Assembly (NCBI RefSeq): GCF_963678635.1
Contig: NC_087063.1
Span: forward strand, 13,771,006 to 13,835,005
Reading direction: 5' to 3'
Length of the DNA stretch: 64,000 bases
Source of the DNA: Symsagittifera roscoffensis
Taxonomy: Eukaryota > Xenacoelomorpha > Acoela > Convolutidae
A program made the translations under genes and the position numbers. Below the pieces are notes generated by a model that saw nothing but the letters and a program-made list of their open reading frames with translations, ran no database searches and had not been told where the DNA came from. Below, piece after piece: positions 22,373-33,988 of this stretch (position 1 is its first letter; each line of letters begins with the position of its first letter).

Positions 22373-25300
22373 AATTTCTGACCGCCATTTGAATGATTTC
22401 GAATAGTTTGTGGTCAATTGAGTATTGGCGAAACTACGTCACATTTTAGGCAGATCATATAAAAGTTACAAATTGAGTCGTGTATGGAATTAATAAATGT
22501 GATTAACTGCCTCAATTCAATTCGGAACGAATTTGTGGTGCGGGAATATTCGCCACGCGTGTAAATTTTAAAACGCGCAGTTTAGTGTGACATGTGGGAT
22601 GATACTATAGTGGTTTCCACATCCGTCTGGTGCCCTGCAGATCAAGCAGCCTTGCATATCGATTTTTGAGTTTATCCTAGAGTTTATCCTAACTTTGAGT
22701 TTATCCTAGACTCTTTCAAACTTAACCGTATTTTAAAGAAAGTTGAAGTAAAACAAAAATTTGTGTAATTAACAGGATACAAATGCAATCCCGCATAAAA
22801 ATGTAAGACCAAGTTAATATATGCGCGTTTGTATGAAATTCATATTATATACAGAAGGTATCTTCAGAATTAATGTTTGCTTGAGGAAGTCATTTTACGG
22901 TAGGTGTCTTGGGGGAAGGGGGCATTGTACGGTTGATCCCTTTTATCTAATGAAAAGTTTGCTTTCTTAGTCGCTTTGTTAAATATTTATTCAAACAGAT
23001 GCTTGTAGTAGTCTGTTTAGCAGGGTGGAACTTTTGTAAAATCTGAAAATTTTGGATGCGCTGGATTCAAGTTGAAAAAAAACGGAATATTTTTGTGTAA
23101 TTGCTCTCTATGCTAGCTGGTAACGAATAATCACGACTATAAAAACTGAAAACAACGGTTAAGCATCACCATAATTTGTAACTAAAAACGATTACAAGGA
23201 CAAACAGTGTGTTTTGTGAATTGTTAACAATTTCCACAAAGAGGATGCTTTTTTCGATCTTCTTTCGTTCTTTTGCTTTCTTCCGAAAATTTTTTATCAT
23301 TCCGACAAAATTTTAACATAGTTTGTTAAAAATTTTTCTCTGTATTGCACAGACTTAGGCACGCCAGATTGTGCGCCTATCAAGTGCACAGTTTGACCTT
23401 GTACTAGCAAATTTCACATTTTTGCAATAAGGTGAGGAACGAAAAATTAATTTAAAAAAGTTCGGAATTTTTCTTTAACAAAAGTGTGTTTTAGACCTAA
23501 TTTTGAAAAACAGTAAAACTAAAAACTTAGAAACTTCCCTCCTAAAACAAATTTTCATTCAAAAGGCTAGTCTGTCATTCTCTTTGAAATCCGGAAAACA
23601 AACTAGAACAAACAAGTTCAATTTTTTTTTGAAAAACAGCCAGCATAATCTGAACGCCAACCGTTAGTCGTAAAAATTCCTAATTAGAAGATTATGAAAA
23701 AAATTATATGTGATGTTATACAAGCAGTGCATTTTCTAAATATTTTTAAAATCATTCAATTTTTGTTTTGCAGCATAAATCCAAGCTGATGGTCGGAAAA
23801 AGTAGAAAAAAAAGAGATTTTAATATTCTTGAATAAAGAAGAATTGACAGGCTTGCTAATAGTACGATTTTTCACCAAAAGCATAAGCAAACTCTTGAAC
23901 AATAGACCAGTCTCTAAGAATGAGTATATGAAAAAAAAATTTGAATCATTCAAGTAAATTTTTGACTGCTATCCAGATTTCATTAGTTTTTTATGGCATA
24001 GTATTTTGAAAAAGTTGCAATTTGTGATTGATTCATATCAATTTTAAAAAATATGTGTACTCAGAGACCCACGTATTATCCAATTTGAAAAAAAAATTGA
24101 ATAAGCTGAAAATACATACCCAGAGGTTCTGTCTGAGGTTCTGTTCTGCCAATCGCAATAAGCAACCGAGTCTCGCAAAGTCAAAAAACACTGAGCATCG
24201 ATTAACTGATCCTTAAAGCACTCACTCCAGATTTAAAAGTTTTCGGTTAGAAAATTATAAGCAGATTAAATTATTAGCTGATACAAACAATTGTTCAATT
24301 CAATTTAGAAAACTTTTTGCTCGACCGCTGCTGTTCTCTTGAAAAACAAATGTCCGACATGCCAGCTTTAGTGATTGTGCGGAGTTTTATATTTTCCTCA
24401 TTTGTCATCTCCCGTACCAAGCTCACTATCAAAAATCAGGTCTGATCAGGGTTAAATCTTATTTTTTTCATGACTGCATCAGATTTGCAGCATGTCCAAT
24501 TCAACTCTGTGCAGATCTGATGCAGATCCAAACCAGCTCTGACAATTGTCTTATGATCAGGTTTGAACAGATCTGACTCACTCCGCTGTAATAGACCGGC
24601 TTTGATCAAAATTACTCTTCAAACGCCTCGACTTCGCAATCTTCGATGCTGATAAAAAAACCTTTTAATGGTTTTTGAAATTTAACGAAAAATTTAATAC
24701 AGCTTAATTTTTTTCACAAGAGCATTTCAAATTGAAAAAGATATCACTGTCAATTGGTGAACGTCGAATTTTTTCCTCACCAGGTCATCAAATTGGTTTG
24801 TCAACCATTCGTTGGATTTTTTTGGGTCCGATGCTGTGTCTGAAAACCATCAATCACTTAGTTTTTGAACGCTTTTGATATGAAAACAAAATTGCATGGA
24901 TCAGAACAAAGCCTTGACTGTTCCCACTGATTTTTCGTATCTAAAAATAATTTTTGCAAAAAAAATTTTTTTAACCTGGTGAGATTGATTTTTGGATTGA
25001 AAAACACATCAAAATTGTTCATCCACACGCTTTGTAAAAATTCAAATGTTATTTTAACGTCTTCTTTCATTTTTGCCCGGCGCCAATATATACTGATCTC
25101 AGGGACAGTTCCGATTTTAGGGTATTTGAAATTTCTCTGTAGATCCGGACACCAGCTTCGCTTCAAAACTAGTTCCGCAGCCGCATAGCAACTATGGCTC
25201 CCCACAAGCTTTTTTAATTTAGATTTTTCTTTAAAATGTCAGAACCTAAAACATAGCATACCGAACAATTGGTCTATTTAGAACAGATTTAGTCTGCTCT

Positions 25301-25900
25301 CTTTGTTGTAGTTAGAACATATTTGAAAGATGCCGAGGGAAAAAGAGCCCGGCCCGATTGCGGCTCTTTTGCCTGAGGCCATCTTCAACTATGTTTTAAC
25401 TGTTGAAGAGTATGTTTTTGCTCTTTCTGAGGGAAATATGCCGGAAAATTATAAAAGAGCCCGGAAAAGTGCGCGAAACTTTGCAAATGATTTCTTTTTT
25501 CATTCATGCGTTCTACTATTTCTTTTTTTCGTTCGAGCGTTGTCAAGAAAGAACATGTGTAAAAGAGCAAAAACATTTTCTCTCTCCGAAATGGGGTGAA
25601 ATCGACAGAAAAGCCGCCAGCATTTTGAGCCTCTGATTGACAAACTTGTTCACCATCGTTTGTTTGTTGGACAAATTTTCTGTGGTTTGTAATTAAAAAT
25701 TGGTCAAAACAGCATCTTCTAAGCAAACAGAAGAAATGGGATGTAAAAGTATGCTTCTAATGAGCTAATTAGTCCACATGACATTTTTTGTAACAATCGG
25801 TCACTGAACGAGAAAAAATAATTAAATTTGCAGGTGCGGGAGCATAAAGAGCCGTTTGTTCAACATGCGAGGTTTTGTTGCCTTGTGACCAAACTAAAAC

Positions 25901-25930
25901 AAGACTGCTGGTATCAGGGCAAAGCCCTGA
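25901..25930 (+). repeat. Dispersed repeat core with perfect hairpin
   Basis: Contains tcagggc-aaa-gccctga, a perfect 7-bp stem with a 3-nt loop. Relatives lie near 8,661, 10,262-10,290 (minus), 14,616-14,645, 20,897 and 22,343. The surrounding 200-300 bp is also loosely shared. Confidence 0.6.
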
Positions 25931-26243
25931 GAAGTTCGATTGCCTTTTGTGGTCTCTGGGGCAGTATTAACATGAAAAAAATGAATCTAAGAAATGAAAA
26001 CGATTTTTTTTAACTTCAAATATTTTTTTGTAAAAATCATCACCCCACACGTCATATAAAGTACAATGTCGCTCCTGTAACAAATCAAAGAAGACAATTA
26101 AGCTTCATTCAACTAAATTGGAGCGACTTCTAAGATGGATTAAACCTCCGCTTACGTGTTAATAGTGCAAAATATATCGCTCGTTAATTGTACCAAATTG
26201 GCCGAATTTTTTACGGAAAATAATCGCAGGTTAAATATACACT

Positions 26244-26549
26244 GGCTCTTTTCCAGTTTCCCCGCCCCTTTCAAAATACCGAGTTTTATGTTTGTTTTAC
26301 GTGTTATTCCGGCTAAATGCGTGATGTTACGCTGTGAAATATGAAGAACAAATCTGTTCACAGTTGTCGATTAGTTCACCACGCCAAATTTCCTTGCATT
26401 TATGACAACATGAAAAAAGCTTTTCAAAATGGAATTGAAAGGGGGTATTTGGAAAAGAACCTATATATTTTTTTATTATATTTGAGCTCAAAACAAAGCA
26501 CCTTTTGAACGATATAGAAAATACGTCAAAAATGGGGCTCTTTTCCAGT
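26244..26549. repeat. Inverted-repeat family marked by ctggaaaagagcc (left cluster)
   Basis: Two minus-sense copies of the word (26,244-26,257 and 26,536-26,549) bracket a conserved block (accgagttttatgtttgt ... cgtgatgttacgctgt ... caccacgccaaatttc). The same block recurs at 35,774-35,900 in inverted orientation and at 36,400-36,525. Confidence 0.65.
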
Positions 26550-26589
26550 CCCCCCCTTTTCAAATTCATTTTTGAAAAGTCTAATTAAC

Positions 26590-26594
26590 GTTGT
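26590..26594. repeat. Target site duplication of the Bel/Pao element (5')
   Basis: gttgt, repeated at 35,767-35,771 directly after the 3' LTR. Five base pairs is usual for Bel/Pao elements. Confidence 0.85.
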
Positions 26595-27052
26595 TGTTAA
26601 TGCTACGTAGCATTAAAGTATGAAAGTATAGTATAAAGCCAGTATAGTTGCTTATCAATATCAGCTATATAGCTCAGCGTATACATAGTGCGTTCCGGGG
26701 AGATCGGCGTGGGTTCGATTCTCACCTAAGTCGTTTCATTTGAGAATCCTATTTGAGCCGAACCTGACAGAACATAAAATGCTAATATTTTAATCGGTTC
26801 AAAATTGGTTTGCAATTGAGTTTCTGTTAATTAAACTGCGTGAACTAAGTATGAACTCATTGTGAAAAAACACATAAATCACACAAATCAGGGCATGAAC
26901 AAGCCCACTTTTTAACTTGATACGTGTAATGTTGTAGCTAATTCCGTGCAACAAAAGTTACTAAATTCGCCGTTTATTGATTCTCTTGAATTAAACCGAT
27001 TCTGTTTCCTGTTTTTATAAGTTATAAAAAAGTTATAAAAAAGGCCAGAACA
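26595..27052 (+). repeat. 5' LTR of the Bel/Pao element
   Basis: 458 bp, starts tgttaatgct and ends agaaca. It is followed after three bases by the primer binding site and carries a tRNA-like segment. Confidence 0.9.
26664..26731 (+). promoter_or_regulatory. tRNA-like segment with pol III A and B box matches, in the 5' LTR
   Basis: The A-box-like tagctcagcg (26,670-26,679) and B-box gggttcgattc (26,711-26,721) lie about 30 bp apart, as in a tRNA gene. 26,709-26,725 folds as a T arm (5-bp stem, seven-base ttcgatt loop). The acceptor and anticodon arms do not pair properly, so it is not a functional tRNA gene. A copied or evolved internal pol III promoter is possible. Confidence 0.6.
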
Positions 27053-27055
27053 TTT

Positions 27056-27075
27056 TGGTGCCGCGCTAATCGGGA
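27056..27075 (+). other. Primer binding site of the Bel/Pao element
   Basis: tggtgccgcgctaatcggga starts three bases after the 5' LTR. The TGG start pairs with the CCA end of a tRNA. I do not assign the tRNA, although the first eight bases resemble the binding site for tRNA-His. Confidence 0.7.
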
Positions 27076-28168
27076 AACAAAAAACCAGGGACCTGGAAAC
27101 AGAAAACAAACCGATACGTGAACTAGCCGAAAAACGATTCGGCCTAAATATCCGAAGTAGGAAATCAAACCAGAAGAGCGGGATCTATCAACTAGCTGAG
27201 CCTACCAGCTGGCCAAAAAAAGAACAAATTGATACGTAAACTAGCCGAAAGACGATGTGGCCTAAATAACCAAAATATCCTATCAATGGAAATCCGCCAA
27301 AGTGAGCAGCCGACAAACTAGATCTCAGAAGTTCAACAACTTCCAACAAAGCCGACAACCCAGAGGCCGACATCACAAAAGACGGAAAGTGGTTTTTTTT
27401 TGTGGAATCTTCGTGTACTTTTGGACTCAGGCCCGGTGAACTACCTGCAAAAAACTTGTAAGATCGAACCTGTGCTTTCAACTAACTTTTAGAATCTAAT
27501 TTGTGCTAGTTTTTTAATCGAAAAAAAAGTGCTACTTTTTTGATTATCAGTGCTATAAAATTTCATACGATGTTGTTAATTGCAAATCGATTAAGACCGT
27601 ACTAGATACCTAATCCCAGCTCATACCCAGTACCTTATTACCCCAGGATAGTCTCGAAACCAAAAAATTTTGTGAAAAAAAAAAGAAAATTTTCCAAAAA
27701 AATTTTCGCAAAAAAAAAATTGAATAAAAATTTTCGCAAAAAAAAAATTGAATAAAAATTTTTTTTTGCCCGAATTAAGAGCAAAATCGGAAAACACCGT
27801 TTTCGTCTCGCCCGTTCAACCGTTTTAACCGTCAATCGTGTCGAGCAATTTTTTTGAGTGAATCCCTACCTCGGTTTCCTCCAGTGGTTGGATAAACTTT
27901 AAAAATTTGCTCGGCTCGCCCCGTTTTCGGCCGCATACCGCCGCGACCGTTACTACTATCGTTTCGCCGTAAAGTCGTTGAGTTTAACCGATAAACCGTA
28001 CGCGTTAACTTAAATAGTACTGCTTCGAAAACCTTATAAAACCCTCAGCTAAGGGTTCTGAAATTTCTTATAGTGATATTTTTTTTTTCATTTCTATGTG
28101 ACGACTTTACATCAACAGACTCCTTTAATTGATTGCCATTAAAACAATCGTATCGCTTATCACTCTCA
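27076..28168 (+). other. Untranslated leader of the Bel/Pao element
   Basis: About 1.1 kb without a credible gene. It holds a diverged duplication (gatacgt(g/a)aactagccgaaa near 27,111 and 27,231) and a 36-bp tandem duplication in the A-rich tract near 27,695-27,765. Confidence 0.6.
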
Positions 28169-28816
28169 ATGGTGTTCATCATTGCTGCGAGTTCTCTCCA
28201 TCACTCCGTAAATACATTACCATTAACTCTACAAAAACGCCTCGACGACATTTTTAAAGCAGTTCCAGGTTTAAGCTTTAATTTGAATGCAAATAACCGG
28301 CAAAAGACTGTTCATTATCTTTTAAGCAATTCCCCAAAATGTATGATAGAGAAAGACTTTATAATTTGGCACGAGGTTATAAATAATTCATTGAGCAAGC
28401 ATAGATCAAACAACGATAACCCACTTACACCAGAAAGTCTGATTAAAATTTTAGAAGAGTATAAAAACAAAATATCAGCCATTATTTACGTACACCGTCA
28501 AAATACCCCTAATATTTACGGACGTTTGGTTGAAACAGGAATAATAACAATTAATGTGACCAAACATTTAATATCAAAAAGAAAAACTAGCAATAAGGAA
28601 TTAATTCGTAAGCTTAAATTAATTCAACTTCCGGCGTTTTTAGAAATAAAAAATTTGAGAATCATTCGACGTTATTTCCCCAATCTGTCCAAATTTATCA
28701 ATAAAGTTAAAAGTCGTCGACCAAGTTCAAGGAAAAGAAAAGCAGATAAGCAAAAGATTTCACAAATGACAACAGTCGAAGAATATTTAACATTTGTTAG
28801 GCATTATAAACCTTGA
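28169..28816 (+). CDS. Extra ORF upstream of gag in the Bel/Pao element, unknown function
   Basis: A 215-aa open frame from the ATG at 28,169; the frame is open upstream to 28,133 with a TTG. The predicted protein starts with a hydrophobic stretch that could act as a signal or anchor (about 1-20), and is basic with a very lysine/arginine-rich C-terminal third (for example SRRPSSRKRKADKQK). It has no cysteine-rich motif and I do not recognise the family. It stands apart from gag by about 200 bp and is intact while gag-pol is broken. Bel/Pao elements normally have a single gag-pol frame, so an additional 5' ORF is unusual. It could be an element accessory protein or a captured host gene; nucleic-acid binding is only a guess from its charge. 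Confidence 0.6.
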   Translation: MVFIIAASSLHHSVNTLPLTLQKRLDDIFKAVPGLSFNLNANNRQKTVHYLLSNSPKCMIEKDFIIWHEVINNSLSKHRSNNDNPLTPESLIKILEEYKNKISAIIYVHRQNTPNIYGRLVETGIITINVTKHLISKRKTSNKELIRKLKLIQLPAFLEIKNLRIIRRYFPNLSKFINKVKSRRPSSRKRKADKQKISQMTTVEEYLTFVRHYKP

Positions 28817-29018
28817 TTTTTTTTGATTAGTTAAATTCATCCTTATTTTCAATCTTGTAGTTTGTTGTCCTTCTGTTCCGTAGGCAACGAGAATCGTAGG
28901 GGTCTTGCGAGGATCCTCTCGTTCGGTATAGGACGCGGCTACTTGAATTGACTCTAGTTTGATTCCGTCAACCGACACTATTTTTTTTTTGCTCTTATTT
29001 AGAAACAAATATTTCAAA

Positions 29019-31420
29019 ATGGAGCTTGATCTCGGCCAGAAGCTAAACAAAATTTATCTTGCCAGGAAAGAGTTAGAAACAAACTTTTCGATTACCATGC
29101 CAAAATTACGGAATATATAAGTGTGAATGATAGACCAGCTAAAATTGAAACGTACATAGAAAAATCTAGCATTTGCTTACAAAAAATTATGGAGAAAAAT
29201 GATGAGCTTAAATCTTTGTCTATGCACAGCAACAACGCTGCTGAAACAATAAATCAACTTGAGTTTTACCTAGAATCTACCACTGCAAAACATGACGATG
29301 TATTAGGTCTAGCTAAAAATTACTTTCAAATTAAACATCAAGAGGACCAGGTAGCAACTGCACAAACCCCAACGCCAAGCAAATCCGTCCGTTCCAAGAA
29401 ACCCCTTTCACAGCTTTCTAAGATTGCATCAATGACTTCGAGTGAGCGTCGAAGAGAGGCAGCCCTTGCAAAAATTAGACGCGAAGAAGTTGAACGCCAA
29501 GTAGAGGCTAAGCTTCGTTTGAAAAAGCAAGAGATCCAGATTCAGTCGATGAAGGGTCAACTTGATCTTGATGTGGTTGTAGAGGAAAGCCGTCAAAAAC
29601 TAGCTGAAAAAACTATCGAAGAGGCTGAATATCTGAAGGACGCCTCTGAAATTTGTGAATTTCGTCGAGCAGATCGAAATTGGCAATGGCCGTTCAGGAG
29701 AACCAAACGGAGGAAGACAGGACAAGAAGTTGGGTGAACACTCAATTCCCAACTCAGGAGATAGTTCAGCCCGTGGCCCCAGTCCAAAGTGTCAATCTGG
29801 AACCAGCTTCCGAGTTCTTGTCATTTTCAAGTATTGAACCGCCTTTCAGTCGAAATCTGACGATGATTAATAACTCACATCCATTTTGCTGAGTATTTCG
29901 AAACCACGTGTATAAACTCACAGAGTGTTAACGTCCCTCATACATCAAATACAAGTGTCCGCTTGCCAAACCCAAAGTTAAACAGTACGTATGAGCCACA
30001 GGAACAGCTACCTTCGACCAAGCCATACAACTTCAACCCTTTGATGCAGAGTAGTTTTCATCATTCTAATATCCCGACGAGCTCAATGCCCATTGCTCAA
30101 CAAACCTTTTTCCCAAGTAATTACGCAAATTTTGTGTACCAACCGCTTTTACCAACTAACGTTGGTCCTCTCAATCCTCCAACAGTCACCTTCTCCCCTA
30201 ACTCATATTATGTCACACAGCCATCGAATGTTCAACCGTTCTCTAGCGGAGGAACAACTTTTTATGTCGGTGATCCTAAAGCTTTAGACGCCGCAATCTA
30301 TTCAAAACCTCTGATGGCGCCTTATACAAATGAGAACAAACAATATGGCCCATTTACGTCCTCGAACAGTAAACCAATCACAAATCAAGATCTAGCTGAA
30401 ATCTTGACACTGAGCCAGAAAGGTCCCTTGCCTGAATGGAAATTGTCTTCTTTCGACGGAAATCCATTGCAGTGGCCTGAATGGTTTGGTCAGTTCAAAA
30501 GTGCAATCGATGCAAAAGTTTTAAGTGATGATGTCAAATTGACATATCTCAAAACTCTCGTTTCAGGCAAAGCGAAGAATGCAATTGCCGAATTCGCTTA
30601 CAGTGGAGTATTCTACAAGGACGCTTTGAAAACTCTAGAAAGAAATTTGGACAACCACAGACAATTGTGGCAGCTCATCCTGAAAAACTTTCGAATTTTC
30701 CACCTCTCAAAATGCCTAATTCAGAAAGCATTATCAGTTTTGCTTCCTGTATATCCAGTCTTGTCGCAGTTTTAAAATCGTTAGGATATGAGTATGACTT
30801 GAAGAGTACATCCGTTTTGAATCAAGGTATTTCAAAATTGCCTCCAAATATGAAAGAGTCATGGTCTATTCACTCTGTAAAGAAATGTTGGAGACAGCCA
30901 ACCGTTTTAGATTTTAATGATTGGCTCCGCGACAAGGCTGAGGCACATGAACTTATGCGTGTGAGTCAGAATAAGTCACGACCTGAGGAGACTCCAAAGA
31001 CTGGTTTCCATAAACCACCTACAAAAGTTTTTGCCGCTGCTTCAAAAATTGAAAAACCAATTTATGCTCCGTGCCTCCAGTGCAATGGTAAACACCCACT
31101 CTGGAGTTGTTCTGTGTTTAAGGAAAAGACCCCAACTCAACGAGCTCAATTCTTCGCACAAAATAGGTTGTGTTTTGCTTGCTTTCAACCTGACCACATG
31201 TTCCGAAAATGCCCTAAAGCCCGCAAATGCACTAAGCCTGGTTGTGAAAGCACCCATAATGTCTTGTTACATGGTGCTGAGAAAGTTTTCAGCGTAAGGT
31301 CTGCAAACAAAGAGTTAAACAATAGCAATAATGCAAGCCATTCGAATTCAAACAGTACCGCCCCGCCGAACTGGAATAAGCCGCAAACTTCGTCATCGAA
31401 CGTAGCCGGTTCGTCGTCTT
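29019..31420 (+). pseudogene. gag: gag of the Bel/Pao element, frameshifted
   Basis: The Gag frame begins at the ATG at 29,019 and is broken by frameshifts near 29,060-29,085, 29,690, 29,900 and 30,660; the open pieces are 29,019-29,120, 29,123-29,737, 29,680-29,892, 29,963-30,775 and from 30,667. The first part is a charged coiled-coil-like region (about 29,150-29,640). After a Pro/Asn/Ser-rich linker comes the typical Bel/Pao capsid-like stretch (LPEWKLSSFDGNPLQWPEW, near 30,428). Near 31,070-31,270 lie paired Cys/His motifs (CLQCNGKHPLWSC and CFACFQPDHMFRKC) that would bind RNA. Gag would form the particle in the cytoplasm, but this copy cannot produce an intact one. Confidence 0.85.
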
Positions 31421-31640
31421 ACAAGAAACTAACGGGACTCCTTCCTGTGCTTCAATTGGAAATAAGTTCACACACAGATGTGACCACTGCTCTTGTAATG
31501 TGCGATTCCTGTTGTACCCACTCATGGGTCTCGGCAAGCGTAGCACAGCGTTTAAATTTAACTGGCCAACAGCTAGATATTCTGGTAAACGGCTCCCACG
31601 CAACAAGTCGAAGTGAATGTTTTTGCCAAATTCGACCACC
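31421..31640 (+). pseudogene. Aspartic protease region of the Bel/Pao element
   Basis: In the frame of 30,667-31,644. The active-site region reads VMCDSCCTHSWVS instead of Asp-Ser/Thr-Gly, and the following residues (THSWVS...AQRLNL) have the spacing of retropepsins in this group. A frameshift near 31,600 separates it from the rest of Pol. Confidence 0.6.
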
Positions 31641-33109
31641 ATGAATACTCGTTTAGGGTTACGCCGTTTGTGAAAGACAGTTTGAGCGTTGGTTCCGAAA
31701 CCATTGACGTTACCATTCTCCAAGACAGGTTTCCACATCTACAGCCAATTAAACCTATTGTCTACAACTATTCCGACGTTGAGATGATATTAGGGCAGGA
31801 TGTATTTCATGCAATCAAGCCTCTCGAAAACTTCCAAGGACGAAATCAAAACACTCCTGTCGCTGTCCGTATGCACATTGGCTGGGTTCTCAGTGGCCCA
31901 CTTCCATCACCAATTGGTGTTCGAGCCACCACTTTCAAGTGCAATGTTGAAGACGTAGCACTTGCTGACCAAGTGAAGAAATGGTACGAGCTAGAGTCGT
32001 ATGGCACGTTTAAACAAGCTGATCCCCGTTCCTCAGCTGATAAACGTGCACAAAGAATTCTTGACTCTACCACGATTCATGATGGCAGTCGTTATATTGT
32101 CGGAATGCTCTGGGCTGCTGACAATATTTATCTTCCCGATAACTTTTACGCTTCGTTAGTCCAGCTTAAGTCTCTTGAAAAGCGTCTAGAGAAAGATTTA
32201 AACCTGAAAACTCAATACGCATCAGATATCCGAAGTGATGTCGAGAAGGGTTACGTGGTCCCGGTTAGCCCTCACGACTCAAAAAACCGTTCAGACCGAG
32301 AATGGTACGTACCGCACCACCCAGTTTTAAATCCGAACAAACCCGGCAAAGTTCGGCGCGTTTTAAACGGTGCTTCTAGGTTTCACGGCAATTCACTGAA
32401 TAACTCCCTTCTAGTCGGCCCCGATCTGCTTCAGAACCTTTTATTCGTTTTAATGCGCTTCCGAGAGCACAAATACGCAATTTCCGCAGATATCAAAGGC
32501 ATGTTTATGCAGGTCGGCTTACTAGAAAGCGATCAACGTTCCTTGCGTTTTTTGTGGCGGGAGGACCCCACATCAGATGTGAGTGTATTTCAATATACAA
32601 GGTATATATTTGGAGCCAAAGATTCTCCGACATGTGCTAACTATGCTCTTCGCCGAACAGCCGGCGATAACCAAGATCGTTACCCCGATGCCGCTTGCGC
32701 CGTGCTTAACAACTTTTACATGGATGACTACCTTGGGTCTGTGAAAAACCCAGAAACTGCTTTAAGGTTAAGTTGCAGTTTAGTTGAACTGCTTAAGCTG
32801 GGTGGGTTTAACCTTACAAAATTTATTAGCAACGTTCCCAGTTTGTCTTCGAAACTAAATCCCCCTAAGACCAGCGCTAACAACAGTAAGGAAATTATTA
32901 CCGCTGCGATTAATCCGGAAACCGCATCGCATGGTCTCAAATGGGACCACGTCACCGATACGTTGGTTGTGAGCAGAGGAGTCAACCGCGAACTCAAAGA
33001 CTCTGTTACGCAGCGATCGGTCCTTAGTTTTGTGTCCTCCGTGTTCGACCCCATAGGTCTTGCCACCCCATATACCGTACGCGCACGTTTGTTACTGAAA
33101 GATATCTGA
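31613..33109 (+). pseudogene. pol: Reverse transcriptase of the Bel/Pao element, ends at a premature stop
   Basis: A 498-codon piece of Pol. It carries the Pao-type RT: VRRVLNGASRFHG, ISADIKGMFMQV with the first catalytic Asp, YIFGAKDSPTCANYAL, and the catalytic box YMDDY at 32,717-32,731 (residues 369-373). The approach region has HHPVLNPNKPGKVRR. An in-frame TGA at 33,107-33,109 splits it from the RNase H part, which continues in the same frame. The RT domain itself has all the motifs I would look for. Confidence 0.9.
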
Positions 33110-33112
33110 AGA

Positions 33113-33988
33113 TTGAGTGGCCAACAGTGGGACGACCCACTGCCAATTGAGTTGTGCCGCAGATTCACTGAATGGCACTCTGGCTTGCCAGTTTTAGGGC
33201 AGCTCAAAATACCTCGTAGCTATTTGAACTTCTCAGTAGATGAGGTTGAGCTGCACATGTTCGGTGATAGCTCATTGGACGTTTTCTGTTCTGTAGCATT
33301 CCTTCGAGCTCAGAAAAACGCCTGTTCCAAATGTCAACTAGCGTTTGTTTTCGGTAAAGCAAGATTAGTCCCGATGAAGATGCTTTCAATTCCGAAGTTG
33401 GAACTTCAGGCTGCGCTTCTTGCCAGTCGCCTGAAGGATGATATCGAGAAAGCTCTGACACTGAGTATTTCCAAAGTGTTCATGTGGACTGACAGCACAA
33501 CAGTCCTTCAGTGGTTGAACTCGACAAGCAAACAGCCCGTGTTTGTAGCCAATCGAGTAGCCGAGATTCTGGAGTCAACATCAATTGACCAATGGTTCCA
33601 TGTTTTGAGTGGAGACAACCCCGCTGAAACCGGAACTAGAGGTATTACTGCTGACTGCCTCGAGCAAAGCAGTTGGGTAAACGGCCCTTCCTTTTTGAAA
33701 ACTTCTGTTTGGCCTTTCAATCCAAATAGGGAAGTTACTGACAAAATTCGCCTGGATGGTCCGGTCTATGATCTAAACGAGGGTTTAGAGGTCTCTTCCA
33801 ATTTTCTGTGCACTGCAGTTTCGACTGACTTTGCCTTCCCTTGGGAAGAGTATAGCTCGTTCTCCAAGATAAAGCGACTGGTCGCATATATGTTGAGACT
33901 CTCACCTAAGCATAGACATTTCAGATCACCAGATAAGGCCATAATTGATTCAGCAGAACTTGTTATTTCAGAGGAAAAACTTTTGTAA
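33113..33988 (+). pseudogene. pol: RNase H region of the Bel/Pao element
   Basis: Same frame as the RT piece. Acidic motifs in order: FGDSS (near 33,262), KLELQAALLASRL (near 33,397) and WTDSTTVLQWLNS (near 33,485). NPAETGTRG near 33,620 is related to the usual NPAD motif. The frame ends at an in-frame TAA (33,986-33,988), after which the integrase continues in the same frame. Confidence 0.88.

Larger units (their letters stand above)
20601..26589. other. No gene seen; dispersed repeats
   Basis: About 6 kb of AT-rich sequence without a convincing protein. It holds degraded pieces of at least one repeat family whose core is (a)agactRctcgtatcagggc; the cores are listed separately. Related flanking words (ttcaatttggaacgattttt near 21,072 and ttcaattcggaacgaatttg near 22,515) show longer shared units. 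A perfect 9-bp inverted repeat (aaaagagcc/ggctctttt) lies at 25,341-25,370. Confidence 0.5.

Noticed and set aside
25330-25726. Overlapping ORFs of 89, 77 and 113 codons
   Set aside because: Three frames on both strands over the same 300 bp, around the aaaagagcc inverted repeat. No motif favours one of them.
26664-26731. A functional tRNA gene
   Set aside because: Only the D-arm start and the T arm fit; the acceptor stem does not pair, and the loop at the anticodon position lacks the usual U before the anticodon.
28787-29050. 87-codon minus-strand ORF in the Bel/Pao element
   Set aside because: Antisense to the spacer between the extra ORF and gag; no support for antisense genes in this group.
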